Below are positions 57,161 through 64,000 of a stretch of DNA of 64,000 nt, piece by piece. The first letter of the stretch is position 1. The number at the start of each line of letters is the position of its first letter. Made by a program: the position numbers and the translations under genes. Under the pieces are notes generated by a model. That model saw only the letters and a list, made by a program, of their open reading frames with translations, did not search any database and was not told where the DNA came from. Where the stretch lies: assembly GCF_001493375.1 (NCBI RefSeq), contig NZ_LN929895.1, positions 392,126-456,125 on the forward strand, written 5' to 3'. Origin of the DNA: Streptomyces specialis. Lineage in GTDB: Bacteria; Actinomycetota; Actinomycetes; Streptomycetales; Streptomycetaceae.

Positions 57161-57996
57161 ACGGCCGCGCGCCGGACGGCGGGACGGGCGTCACGGCGGG
57201 CCGTGGGCAGGCCGTGCTCGGGCTGGCCCTGATCGCCGTGCCGCTTCTCCTCGCCGTCGCCGGACCGTGGTTCGCGGGTGAACCGGGCCCGCGCGGCGTC
57301 TCGTTCACCACCGGCCAGGGGCACTGGCTGGGCACGGACTTCACCGGGCGCGACGTGTGGCGGCAAGTGCTGCTCGGCGGGCGGTCGGTGGTGCTGACGG
57401 CGGTGACGGCGACGGCCGTCGCGTATCTGGTGGCGCTGCCGGTCGCGCTGGCCGCCGCGCTGACCCACCGGGCGTGGCTGGAGGAGCTGTTGATCAGGCC
57501 GCTGGACGTGGTGCTGGCCGTGCCGTCGCTGTTGCTGCTGCTGATGACGGCGGCGCTGTTCACCCCGGGCCCGGTCGGGCTGGCGCTGATCGTGGCGCTG
57601 ATCAACGTGCCGGACGCGGCGCGGATCGTGCGGGCCGCGGCGGCGGAGGCGGCGGCCCGGCCGGCCGTCGAGGCGATGCGGATGCAGGGCGAGAGCTGGT
57701 GGCGGATGGCGATCGGCTATGTGGGCCGGTCGGCGCTGCGCACGCTGGCCGCCGACGCGGGGGTGCGGCTGACCGGGACGCTGTATCTGGTGGCGACCGC
57801 CGCGTTCCTGGGCGTCGGGGTCGCGCCCGACGCGGCCGACTGGGCCGTGATGGTGGACCACAACCGGACCGGGCTGTTCGTCCAGCCGTGGGCCGTGGTG
57901 GTCCCGGCCGTGCTGATCGTCGCGTTGACCACCGGCACCAACCTGCTGTTCGACGCCGGGCTGGCGAGGCCGGGGAAGAGAGGGAAACGCCCGTGA
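57157..57996 (+). CDS. ABC transporter permease (OppC/NikC type)
   Basis: A 279-aa permease. It shows the OppC-type GHWLGTDFTGRDVWRQVLLG loop, membrane helices (LEELLIRPLDVVLAVPSLLL), and the EAA loop RPAVEAMRMQGESWWRMAIG. GTG overlaps the previous stop and its own stop overlaps the ATPase start. Confidence 0.9.
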   Translation: MNGRAPDGGTGVTAGRGQAVLGLALIAVPLLLAVAGPWFAGEPGPRGVSFTTGQGHWLGTDFTGRDVWRQVLLGGRSVVLTAVTATAVAYLVALPVALAAALTHRAWLEELLIRPLDVVLAVPSLLLLLMTAALFTPGPVGLALIVALINVPDAARIVRAAAAEAAARPAVEAMRMQGESWWRMAIGYVGRSALRTLAADAGVRLTGTLYLVATAAFLGVGVAPDAADWAVMVDHNRTGLFVQPWAVVVPAVLIVALTTGTNLLFDAGLARPGKRGKRP

Positions 57997-59498
57997 CCGT
58001 GGCGCGCGTGGAGAATCTGCGGGTCGAGATCGGCGGCCGGGCGGTGGTGGACGGCGTCTCGCTGACCGCGTGGCCGGGCCGCTGCACCGCGCTGGTGGGC
58101 CCGTCCGGCAGCGGCAAGAGCACCACCGGGCTGGCGCTGCTGGGTGAATACCCGGCCGGGGCGCGGGTGTCGGGGACGGTGACCGTGACCGGCCGCGCCG
58201 GGTACGTTCCGCAGCAGCCCGCCGCCGCGCTCAACCCGGCGCGGCGGGCGGGGGCGTTGCTCGCCGACATCGCCCGGCAGGCGGGCGGCACCCGGGCGGA
58301 GCGCGCCGAGCGGACGCGGGCGGCTCTGCTGGCGGCGCAGCTTCCCGAACCCGAGCGGGTGCTGCGCCGTTATCCGCACCAGCTTTCGGGCGGCCAGCAG
58401 CAGCGGGCCGGTCTGGCGCAGGCGCTGCTGTCGGGCGCGCCGGTGGTGGTCGCGGACGAACCGACCACCGGGCAGGACGCGTTGACCCGGCAGCGGGTGG
58501 TGGCCGAGCTGCGCGCGGTGCTGGCGCGCGGCGTGGCGGTGGTGCTGCTCAGCCACGATCTGGACGTGGTGCGGGAGCTGGCCGACGAGTTGGTGGTCCT
58601 GGACGGAGGCCGGGTGGTGGAGTCGGGGCCCGCGGACCGGGTCTTCGCGGCGCCCCGGCACCCGTGGACCGCGAAGATGCTGGCCGCCGGGGCGCCGAGG
58701 CCGGCGCCGGAACGGGCGGTGCGGCCGCCGGGGGACGAGCCGGGCGGCGCGGGGCTGCGGGCGGTGGGGCTGACCGCGTGGCACGGCGCCCGCCGGGGCG
58801 GGAGCACCGTGCTGCGCGACGTCTCGCTGACGCTGGGCGCGGGGGAGTGCCGGGCGGTCGTCGGCCGGTCCGGCTCGGGGAAGACGACGCTGGCGCGCTG
58901 CCTGGCCGGGCTGCACCGGCGCTGGTCGGGCCGGTTGGAGCTGGACGGGGTGGCGCTGCCGCGCAGTGTGCGCGAGCGGCGGCGGGAGCAGGTGGCCGCC
59001 GTGCAGTACGTGTTCCAGGACGCGCGGGCCTCGTTCGACGAGTTCCGGCCGGTCGCGGCCCAGATCGCGCGTACCGCCGTCCGGTTGCGCGGCGCGACGG
59101 AGGAGGCGGCGCGGGCGGAGGCCGTCGAGACGCTGGCGGCCGTGGGGGTCGGGGCGGGGACGGCGGACCGGCCGCCCGGCGGGCTCTCCGGCGGGGAGCT
59201 GCAACGTGCCGCGCTGGCCCGCGCCTTGCTGGCCCGGCCCAGGGTGCTGCTGTGCGACGAGATCACCTCGGGTCTCGATCCGGTCACCCAGCAGGGGGTG
59301 CGCACGCTGCTGGCCGGGCTGAAGGAGCGCACGTCGCTGGTGCTCATCACCCACGATCTGGCGGTGGCGGCGAGCCTGGCCGACCGGATCGCCGTGCTCG
59401 ACGAGGGCCGGGTCGTGGAACAGGGTCCCGCGGCGGAGCTGTTGGCCGCGCCGGCGCATCCGTTCACGCGCCGGCTGCTGGCGGCATCGTCGCATTAG
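57993..59498 (+). CDS. Fused double ABC ATPase of the peptide/nickel-type importer
   Basis: A 501-aa protein with two ATPase domains in one chain, replacing separate D and F subunits. Domain 1: Walker A LVGPSGSGKSTTGLALLG, signature LSGGQQQRAGLA, Walker B VVVADEPTTGQDAL. Domain 2: Walker A VVGRSGSGKTTLARCLAG, signature LSGGELQRAALA, Walker B VLLCDEITSGLDPV. It energises import through the two permeases. Last gene of the operon. Confidence 0.92.
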   Translation: MTVARVENLRVEIGGRAVVDGVSLTAWPGRCTALVGPSGSGKSTTGLALLGEYPAGARVSGTVTVTGRAGYVPQQPAAALNPARRAGALLADIARQAGGTRAERAERTRAALLAAQLPEPERVLRRYPHQLSGGQQQRAGLAQALLSGAPVVVADEPTTGQDALTRQRVVAELRAVLARGVAVVLLSHDLDVVRELADELVVLDGGRVVESGPADRVFAAPRHPWTAKMLAAGAPRPAPERAVRPPGDEPGGAGLRAVGLTAWHGARRGGSTVLRDVSLTLGAGECRAVVGRSGSGKTTLARCLAGLHRRWSGRLELDGVALPRSVRERRREQVAAVQYVFQDARASFDEFRPVAAQIARTAVRLRGATEEAARAEAVETLAAVGVGAGTADRPPGGLSGGELQRAALARALLARPRVLLCDEITSGLDPVTQQGVRTLLAGLKERTSLVLITHDLAVAASLADRIAVLDEGRVVEQGPAAELLAAPAHPFTRRLLAASSH

Positions 59499-60374
59499 GC
59501 CGATATTCGATTCGGTTCTCGTGCAACTTTTCGGTTACGTCGTTGGTCGTTGGCCCGCTCGTCGTCATCTCCCGGTTGTCCTTTCATGTCGTTCTCGTTA
59601 AACAAAGCCGCGCGTGCGCCCTGGGAGTGAACGATTTATGGAGATGAGCGCGCGTTCACCTGGCGTCGAGAGAGCCGCGCACGCCGAAGTCGGGTGACTG
59701 TGTGTGTGGTTCTGACCTGCGGTTGAGCGTTCTCGTGGGTCTGCGGGAGACGCGTGGGGCGGCAGAAGGCCGCCGGGGCGCCGCCGATCGGCCTCCATCT
59801 GTGGAGAGATGGCCGCAGCGCCCGCATCTCGGCCACAAATGCAAAATGATTACATCATCTGCTTTTTTGGTGGCGAGTTCCGCTAGTGTGGTCCCGGCTT
59901 CACAGCGCCCCCCGGCGTCACCGCTCATGGCGTCGAGGCGGCGCCCACGTGTCCGCACCCGATGGGTGCCACCACGCTCGCTCGCTTCCCGGGGAGGGGA
60001 ACATGAACTGCTCAGCCGTCAGGGTGAGTCACGCCCCCAGCGGTGGCTGAGGGCCACAGGCCACTGTCGGGTGACGGGTGCATCGGTGCCCCGGAAACCG
60101 AGATGATCCGGCGCCACCGGCCGCACGCGTCGCATTCCCCCACGGGCCACGCGTAAAGCGGGACGCCGCACCTTCCGTCGAACGCACGGCTGGGTGCTGC
60201 GAATTCCCGGTGACGCTCTCATGAATTCCTGAGTCGGCGGGTCAGTGCTGTCCTGTCCGGAACATTCGACCGTCGGACTGATTTCCCATGCCCGCGCGCA
60301 TGGGTCAACGGATTCCCGCGCATGGCGCGGCCGTTATTTCGGGCATCGCTCAACGCAGCCGGAGGGGGCTCCCA
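59499..60374. other. 876-bp intergenic leader region before the polysaccharide operon
   Basis: Low-GC DNA near 59500-59640 and 59840-59880 contrasts with the rest. A candidate -10 TAGTGT lies near 59885. A mini-ORF with strong ribosome site is at 60003-60050. The ~480 bp between the probable promoter and the GT2 start would be an unusually long leader. A folded RNA element between 60050 and 60130 is possible but matches no riboswitch I know. Confidence 0.45.
60003..60050 (+). CDS. Possible 15-aa leader peptide
   Basis: MNCSAVRVSHAPSGG with GGGGAGGGGA directly upstream of the ATG, the strongest ribosome site in the region. It lies 325 bp before the GT2 gene. It could be a regulatory leader or the start of a lost gene. 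Too short to judge by composition. Confidence 0.35.
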   Translation: MNCSAVRVSHAPSGG

Positions 60375-61145
60375 ATGAAGGTGCTGTCGATTGTCATTCC
60401 CGCGCTCAACGAGGCTTCCAATCTGCCTTCGGTGATGGCGACGATACCGACGGCGGAACTCGCCGCGTCGGGTTGGAGAACGGAGGTGGTCGTCGTGGAC
60501 AACGCCTCCACCGACGGCACCGGCGACGTGGCCCGCGCGCTGGGCGCCCGGGTCGTCCTCCAGCCACGGCGCGGCTACGGCAACGCCTACCACGCCGGAT
60601 TCGCGGCGGCGACCGGCGAGGTGATCGCCACCGGGGACGCCGACCGCACCTACCCGTTCGACGCGTTGCCCTGGCTGGTGGGGACCCTTGAGGTCCGCGA
60701 CGTCGAATTCATGACGACCAACCGCCTTGTGCCCGGCAACGACGAGGCGATGAAACCGTCCCACGCCATCGCCAATCACGCACTGAGCGCTGTCAGTCGC
60801 GCACTGTTCCGAAATGGTCTGCGCGACTCGCAGTCGGGCATGTGGATCTTCCGCCGCTACGTCTGGCACGGCATCGATGTCCGCTCCACCGGCATGGCCT
60901 TCTCGCAGGAGATCAAGAACGCGGTGTCGCTGGCCGGTTACCGCTACCTTGAAGTCCCCATCGAGTACCGCAAACGCGGTGGCGAGGTGAAACTGAACGC
61001 GATGCGGGACGGTGTGGCCAATCTGCGCCAGCTCGTGGACCACCGCTTCCGCAGGCCCAGGCCCAGGAGCGTGCCGGTCGTGGCCGGCCGCCTCGTCGAG
61101 AATGCCGTCGCCGCGCCGCCGACCGAAGAACTCGGAGCCGCATGA
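60375..61145 (+). CDS. Glycosyltransferase family 2 (dolichol-phosphate-mannose-synthase-like)
   Basis: A 256-aa GT-A enzyme. It begins VLSIVIPALNEASNLPSVMA, has VVVVDNASTDGTGDVA and the DxD-like ATGDADRTYP, then an acceptor segment MAFSQEIKNAVSLAGYRYLE. There is no C-terminal membrane domain, so it is a soluble or peripheral transferase, probably adding the first sugar to a lipid carrier. A GGAGGGGG site precedes the ATG. Its stop overlaps the next start (ATGA). Confidence 0.88.
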   Translation: MKVLSIVIPALNEASNLPSVMATIPTAELAASGWRTEVVVVDNASTDGTGDVARALGARVVLQPRRGYGNAYHAGFAAATGEVIATGDADRTYPFDALPWLVGTLEVRDVEFMTTNRLVPGNDEAMKPSHAIANHALSAVSRALFRNGLRDSQSGMWIFRRYVWHGIDVRSTGMAFSQEIKNAVSLAGYRYLEVPIEYRKRGGEVKLNAMRDGVANLRQLVDHRFRRPRPRSVPVVAGRLVENAVAAPPTEELGAA

Positions 61146-61681
61146 GCAGAGTCGACGCCCGCACGTCCGAGGCGGCGCACGACCGGGACGGCGACGCCCC
61201 GGCGGGCCCCGCCGGTACCCGGGCGCGCCCGCGCCGCCGTCGCGACCGGCCCCGCGACGGCGCGCGGGCGGGCCGCCGCGCGCTCGTCGCGCTGGTGGCC
61301 GCGGTCGTCGGGGTGGCGGCGGCGCTCGCCGTACCGGCGGTCCGCGACGAACTGCGCAACTCGTTCACGCGGTTGCCCAGCGAATACGCCGAGCTGTACT
61401 TCACGGCCCTGCCCACCGTCGAGGGCACCACCGCCGTCGTCCCGGTCACGCTCGCCGACCACCACACCGGTACCGGGTCGTACCGGCTGCGCGTGTGGCT
61501 GGAGTCGGCCGACGGCGAGATCACGGCGTCGGACACCATCACCGTCGTTCCCGAGGGGGACACGCCCGCGCCGTCCGTGATCCGCCTGCCCATGCGGGGC
61601 GACCCGGTCGCCGTGGGCGTCGAACTCCTCGGCCACGACCAGACCTTGCACTACCGATTCGAAACCGGGGGCACACCATGA
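61142..61681 (+). CDS. Single-pass membrane protein, beta-rich extracellular domain
   Basis: A 179-aa protein with a basic cytoplasmic N-terminus (RARPRRRRDRPRDGARAGRR), one membrane helix (ALVALVAAVVGVAAALAVPA) and an extracellular domain (YAELYFTALPTVEGTTAVVP, TGSYRLRVWLESADGEITAS) resembling Ig-like/DUF1616-type folds. It overlaps both neighbours by 4 nt, so it belongs to the polysaccharide operon. Possibly part of an assembly or export complex. Confidence 0.75.
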   Translation: MSRVDARTSEAAHDRDGDAPAGPAGTRARPRRRRDRPRDGARAGRRALVALVAAVVGVAAALAVPAVRDELRNSFTRLPSEYAELYFTALPTVEGTTAVVPVTLADHHTGTGSYRLRVWLESADGEITASDTITVVPEGDTPAPSVIRLPMRGDPVAVGVELLGHDQTLHYRFETGGTP

Positions 61682-62454
61682 ACGCCACGCCGACGGCACC
61701 ACCCGCGGGCGGCCGGCCCCCCGCCGTCGTCACCACGAGCTGGGACGACGGCCACCGGCTCGACCCGCGTCTCGCCGCGCTGCTCGACAAGTACGGCATC
61801 GGCGCCACCTTCTACATCGCGCCGCACAATCTCGAACTCGCCCCCGCCGACCGGCTGCCGCCCGCCGGCATCCGCGAACTCGGCGAGCGCTTCGAGATCG
61901 GCGGGCACACCCTCACCCACCAGCGGCTCCCCCAACTCACCGAGGACGCCGCCCGCGAGGAGATCCGCGCGGGCAAGGAGGAGCTGGAGGAGATCACCGG
62001 GACCGCCGTCACCAGCTTCTGCTACCCGCGCGGCGAGTACACCCCCGCGCACGTCCGGCTCGCCCGCGAGGCCGGGTTCACCGTCGCCCGCACCGTCCGG
62101 CGCAGCTCGCTCGACCCGGGCGACCCGCTGGAGATGGTCACCACGGTCAACGCCTACGCCCATCGCGTCGACATCCCCCTCGTGCTGCGGCTGGCCCGGA
62201 TGCGGCCCTGGACCGCCGCCCGGCTCTACCTGCGGTGGGACGACCTGGCGTTGTGGTGGTTCGAGCGGTGCCGTGAACGCGGCGGCGTCTTCCACCTCTG
62301 GGGACACAGTTGGGAGGTGGACGCCCGCGGCGACTGGCACCGGCTGGAACGCGTGCTGGACCACATCTCCCGCCGCCCCGACGTCCGTTACGTGCCCAAC
62401 GGCGAACTGCCCGGCGTTCCCCGCGCCACCGCGCCGGAGGAGGAGGCCCGATGA
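61678..62454 (+). CDS. Polysaccharide deacetylase (NodB family, CE4)
   Basis: A 258-aa enzyme. CE4 motifs: TTSWDDGHRLDPRLAALLDK (catalytic/metal Asp pair), IGGHTLTHQRLPQL (zinc His-x3-His), FCYPRGEYTPAHVRLAREAG, and HLWGHSWEVD near the end (catalytic His). No signal peptide is visible, so it probably acts inside on a lipid-linked or soluble N-acetyl sugar. Coupled by ATGA to both neighbours. Confidence 0.9.
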   Translation: MNATPTAPPAGGRPPAVVTTSWDDGHRLDPRLAALLDKYGIGATFYIAPHNLELAPADRLPPAGIRELGERFEIGGHTLTHQRLPQLTEDAAREEIRAGKEELEEITGTAVTSFCYPRGEYTPAHVRLAREAGFTVARTVRRSSLDPGDPLEMVTTVNAYAHRVDIPLVLRLARMRPWTAARLYLRWDDLALWWFERCRERGGVFHLWGHSWEVDARGDWHRLERVLDHISRRPDVRYVPNGELPGVPRATAPEEEAR

Positions 62455-63587
62455 GCACGATCCTCCAGATCACCCCGTACTACCCGCCGCACCTCGGCGG
62501 GCTCGAACGCGTCGTGGAGAGCCTCGCCGCCGGACTCGGCCGCCGCCACCACGACGTCCGCGTGCTCACCACCACCATCGGCGCGGACGGCGCGCCGCCG
62601 CTGGCCCGCGACGGCGAGGTGACCGTACGGCGGCACCGCTCCGTCGAGTTCGCCCACACTCCGCTGGCCCCCGGGCTGCTCGGGTCGCTGCTGCGGGCCC
62701 CGCGCACCGCCGTGCTGCACCTGCACTGCGCGCACGCCGTGCTGCCGGAACTCGTCGCGCTCACCGCCCGGTTGCGGCGCCAGCGCTTCATCCTCCACTT
62801 CCACCTCGACGTGGACGCCTCCGGCCCGCTCGGCATGCTGCTGCCGCCGTACAAGAAGCACGTGTTCGGCCGCGTGCTGCGCGCCGCCGCGGCCGTCGTC
62901 GTGCTCACCGACGCGCAGGCCGCGTTCGTCCGCGACACCTACCGGGTGCCCGCCGACCGGGTGTTCGTCGTGCCCAACGGTGTGGACCGGCGGTACTTCA
63001 TGCCGGTGCGGGAACCCGCGGGCGGTGACCGCCCGACGCGCCTGCTCTACGTCGGACGGCTCAGCCCGCAGAAGAACGTCGGTCGGCTGCTGGAGGCGAT
63101 GAGCCTGGTCACCCGGCCCGTGGCGCTGACCGTCGTCGGGGACGGCGAACAGCGGGCGCACCTGGAGCGGCAGACGGCCGGACTCGGCCTGGACAACGTC
63201 ACCTTCGCCGGACAGCGCCTCGGTCCCGACCTGATCGCCGCCTACGCGGACGCCGACGCGTTCGTGCTGCCCTCCGACAAGGAGGGCATGCCGCTGGTCG
63301 TCCTGGAGGCGATGGCCGCCGCGCTGCCGATCGTCGCCACCGACGTCCCCGGCAACGCCGAACTCATCGGCGGCACCGGCCTGCTGGCCGCCCCCGAACC
63401 CCGGGCGCTCGCCGCCGCCGTCGACCGGATCGCCGAAGACCCCGCGCTGCGCCTGCGGCTGGCGCGGAACAGCGCCGAGCGGGCCGCCGCGTTCACCTGG
63501 GACGCGGTCGTCGCCCGCGTTGAGGAGGTCTACGCCACGGCGCTGGCCCCGTCATTCACCCCCGCCCTCACCGAGAGCCGCGCATGA
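62451..63587 (+). CDS. Glycosyltransferase family 4
   Basis: A 378-aa GT-B enzyme. Glycine-rich N-terminal acceptor loop ITPYYPPHLGGLERVVESLA; DRVFVVPNGVDRRYF; donor site LLYVGRLSPQKNVGRLLEAM; E-x7-E motif PSDKEGMPLVVLEAMAAALP. It adds a sugar, donor unknown, to a lipid-linked intermediate. It overlaps the deacetylase stop and the next ORF start. Confidence 0.92.
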   Translation: MSTILQITPYYPPHLGGLERVVESLAAGLGRRHHDVRVLTTTIGADGAPPLARDGEVTVRRHRSVEFAHTPLAPGLLGSLLRAPRTAVLHLHCAHAVLPELVALTARLRRQRFILHFHLDVDASGPLGMLLPPYKKHVFGRVLRAAAAVVVLTDAQAAFVRDTYRVPADRVFVVPNGVDRRYFMPVREPAGGDRPTRLLYVGRLSPQKNVGRLLEAMSLVTRPVALTVVGDGEQRAHLERQTAGLGLDNVTFAGQRLGPDLIAAYADADAFVLPSDKEGMPLVVLEAMAAALPIVATDVPGNAELIGGTGLLAAPEPRALAAAVDRIAEDPALRLRLARNSAERAAAFTWDAVVARVEEVYATALAPSFTPALTESRA

Positions 63588-64000
63588 GCCCGACCGCGAC
63601 GGCCACCGCGACCGCGAAGGCGACGGTCCGGCGCGCGACCAGGCCCCGGTGGCTGCTGGCCGGCGTGGCGCTCGCCCCCGCCGTCGAGATGCTCCCCGGC
63701 GTCCCGGCCGTCGCGCTCCCCCCGGCCGCGCTCTGGCTGGTGATCGGCGCGCCCGCCGTCGTCGCGTACCACCCTGTCTCTTCTACCCATCCGACGCTGC
63801 CGACGCAGAGGATAGTGTAGATCTCGGTGGGCGCCGGATCATTTATCAACCCACACGATCCACCGACATCCGTATGTCACGCCACACCGCTACACCACTA
63901 ACAGCACTACCGAGCTCGGACTCGCGGTCACCGGACATCTCGTCGTCGGGCTGGCGCTCAACACCGCGCTGCCGCTCGCCGGTATGGACGATCCGCTCAC
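63584..64000 (+). CDS. Multi-pass membrane protein, interrupted by adapter and by the window end
   Basis: It starts MSPTATATATAKATVRRATR and enters two membrane segments (WLLAGVALAPAVEMLPGVPA, LWLVIGAPAVVAYH). At 63774 it runs into adapter, giving a false end (SSTHPTLPTQ). After about 63903 coding sequence returns (LGLAVTGHLVVGLALNTALP, LAGMDDPL), typical of further helices in DUF1616-like proteins. It overlaps the GT4 stop, so it is the next gene of the operon. Confidence 0.65.
63774..63903. other. Full-length Nextera adapter with i5 index, plus degraded inverted partner (assembly artefact)
   Basis: CTGTCTCTTCTACCCATCC, GACGCTGCCGACG, the 8-mer AGAGGATA and GTGTAGATCTCGGTGG lie in exact adapter order. 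AGAGGATA is the reverse complement of Nextera i5 index N503 (TATCCTCT). From ~63855 a degraded P5 sequence in the opposite sense follows (CGATCCACCGACATCCGTAT). Confidence 0.95.

Noticed and set aside
59960..60130. Possible c-di-AMP (ydaO-type) riboswitch
   Set aside because: GGGGAGGGGAAC and GGGTGAGTC recall parts of the motif, but the CCGAA and AGCTAACC segments are missing and the downstream gene is not a typical target.

Overview
The window is chromosomal DNA of a high-GC actinomycete, almost certainly Streptomyces or a close relative. Supporting signs are very high GC with strong third-position bias, GTG starts, a bifunctional geosmin synthase, a SigF/SigN-type sigma pair beside tadA, a subtilisin-inhibitor-type secreted protein and a rifampin phosphotransferase with its cis element.

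Layout. 0-12 kb: a broken PrmC-like start, an ECF sigma factor with partner, a SigE-family sigma factor, an acyl-CoA ligase and a PAS/receiver signalling gene. That gene is cut in two by a stretch (about 6.0-9.02 kb) with sequencing-adapter sequence at both ends. The stretch carries an XRE regulator, an ABM-fold enzyme and a truncated zinc-ribbon-like protein. 12-18 kb: tRNA-Ser and tRNA-Arg, then a low-GC island bounded by a 48-bp repeat of the tRNA-Arg 3' half. Its cargo is a DNA methyltransferase and an 891-aa GHKL ATPase with a nuclease-like C-terminal region, a candidate phage-defence or restriction system. 18-24.7 kb: DinB-like protein, GIY-YIG protein, a PASTA/Excalibur membrane protein (adapter-interrupted), rifampin phosphotransferase behind a RAE palindrome, and an HhH-GPD glycosylase. 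24.7-35.5 kb: decayed LLM oxidoreductase, Rieske lipoprotein, membrane protein, ECF sigma/anti-sigma, two SigB-type sigma factors, tRNA-Ser, tadA, upp, LytR_C protein, M28 aminopeptidase, AEC transporter. 35.5-38.25 kb: a three-gene operon (chorismate-lyase-like, p-hydroxybenzoate-hydroxylase-like, UbiA prenyltransferase) that could make a prenylated hydroxybenzoate. 38.5-48 kb: NAD-binding/DUF2867 protein (adapter-interrupted), geosmin synthase, UvrA-like ABC ATPase, AAC(3)-type acetyltransferase. 48.1-59.5 kb: ten genes in which every stop/start pair overlaps by 4 nt, behind a FUR-family operator. They encode ATP-grasp, DUF364, cysteine-synthase-like, dipeptide epimerase, MFS, methyltransferase and oligopeptide/nickel-type ABC uptake, and look like a metallophore make-export-reimport system. 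60.4-64 kb: an exopolysaccharide-type operon (GT2, anchored protein, polysaccharide deacetylase, GT4, membrane protein, the last adapter-interrupted).

Assembly quality. At least five places carry degraded Illumina Nextera adapter sequence inside genes (about 6.1, 8.9, 20.1, 39.6 and 63.8 kb). Genes at these points are not biological pseudogenes, and the order around 6-9 kb should not be trusted. Peptides such as SYTHPTLPTK and YTSDAADEE in translations there come from adapter.

Most promising biology: the GHKL-nuclease/methyltransferase island, the FUR-box metallophore-like operon, and the hydroxybenzoate prenylation operon.
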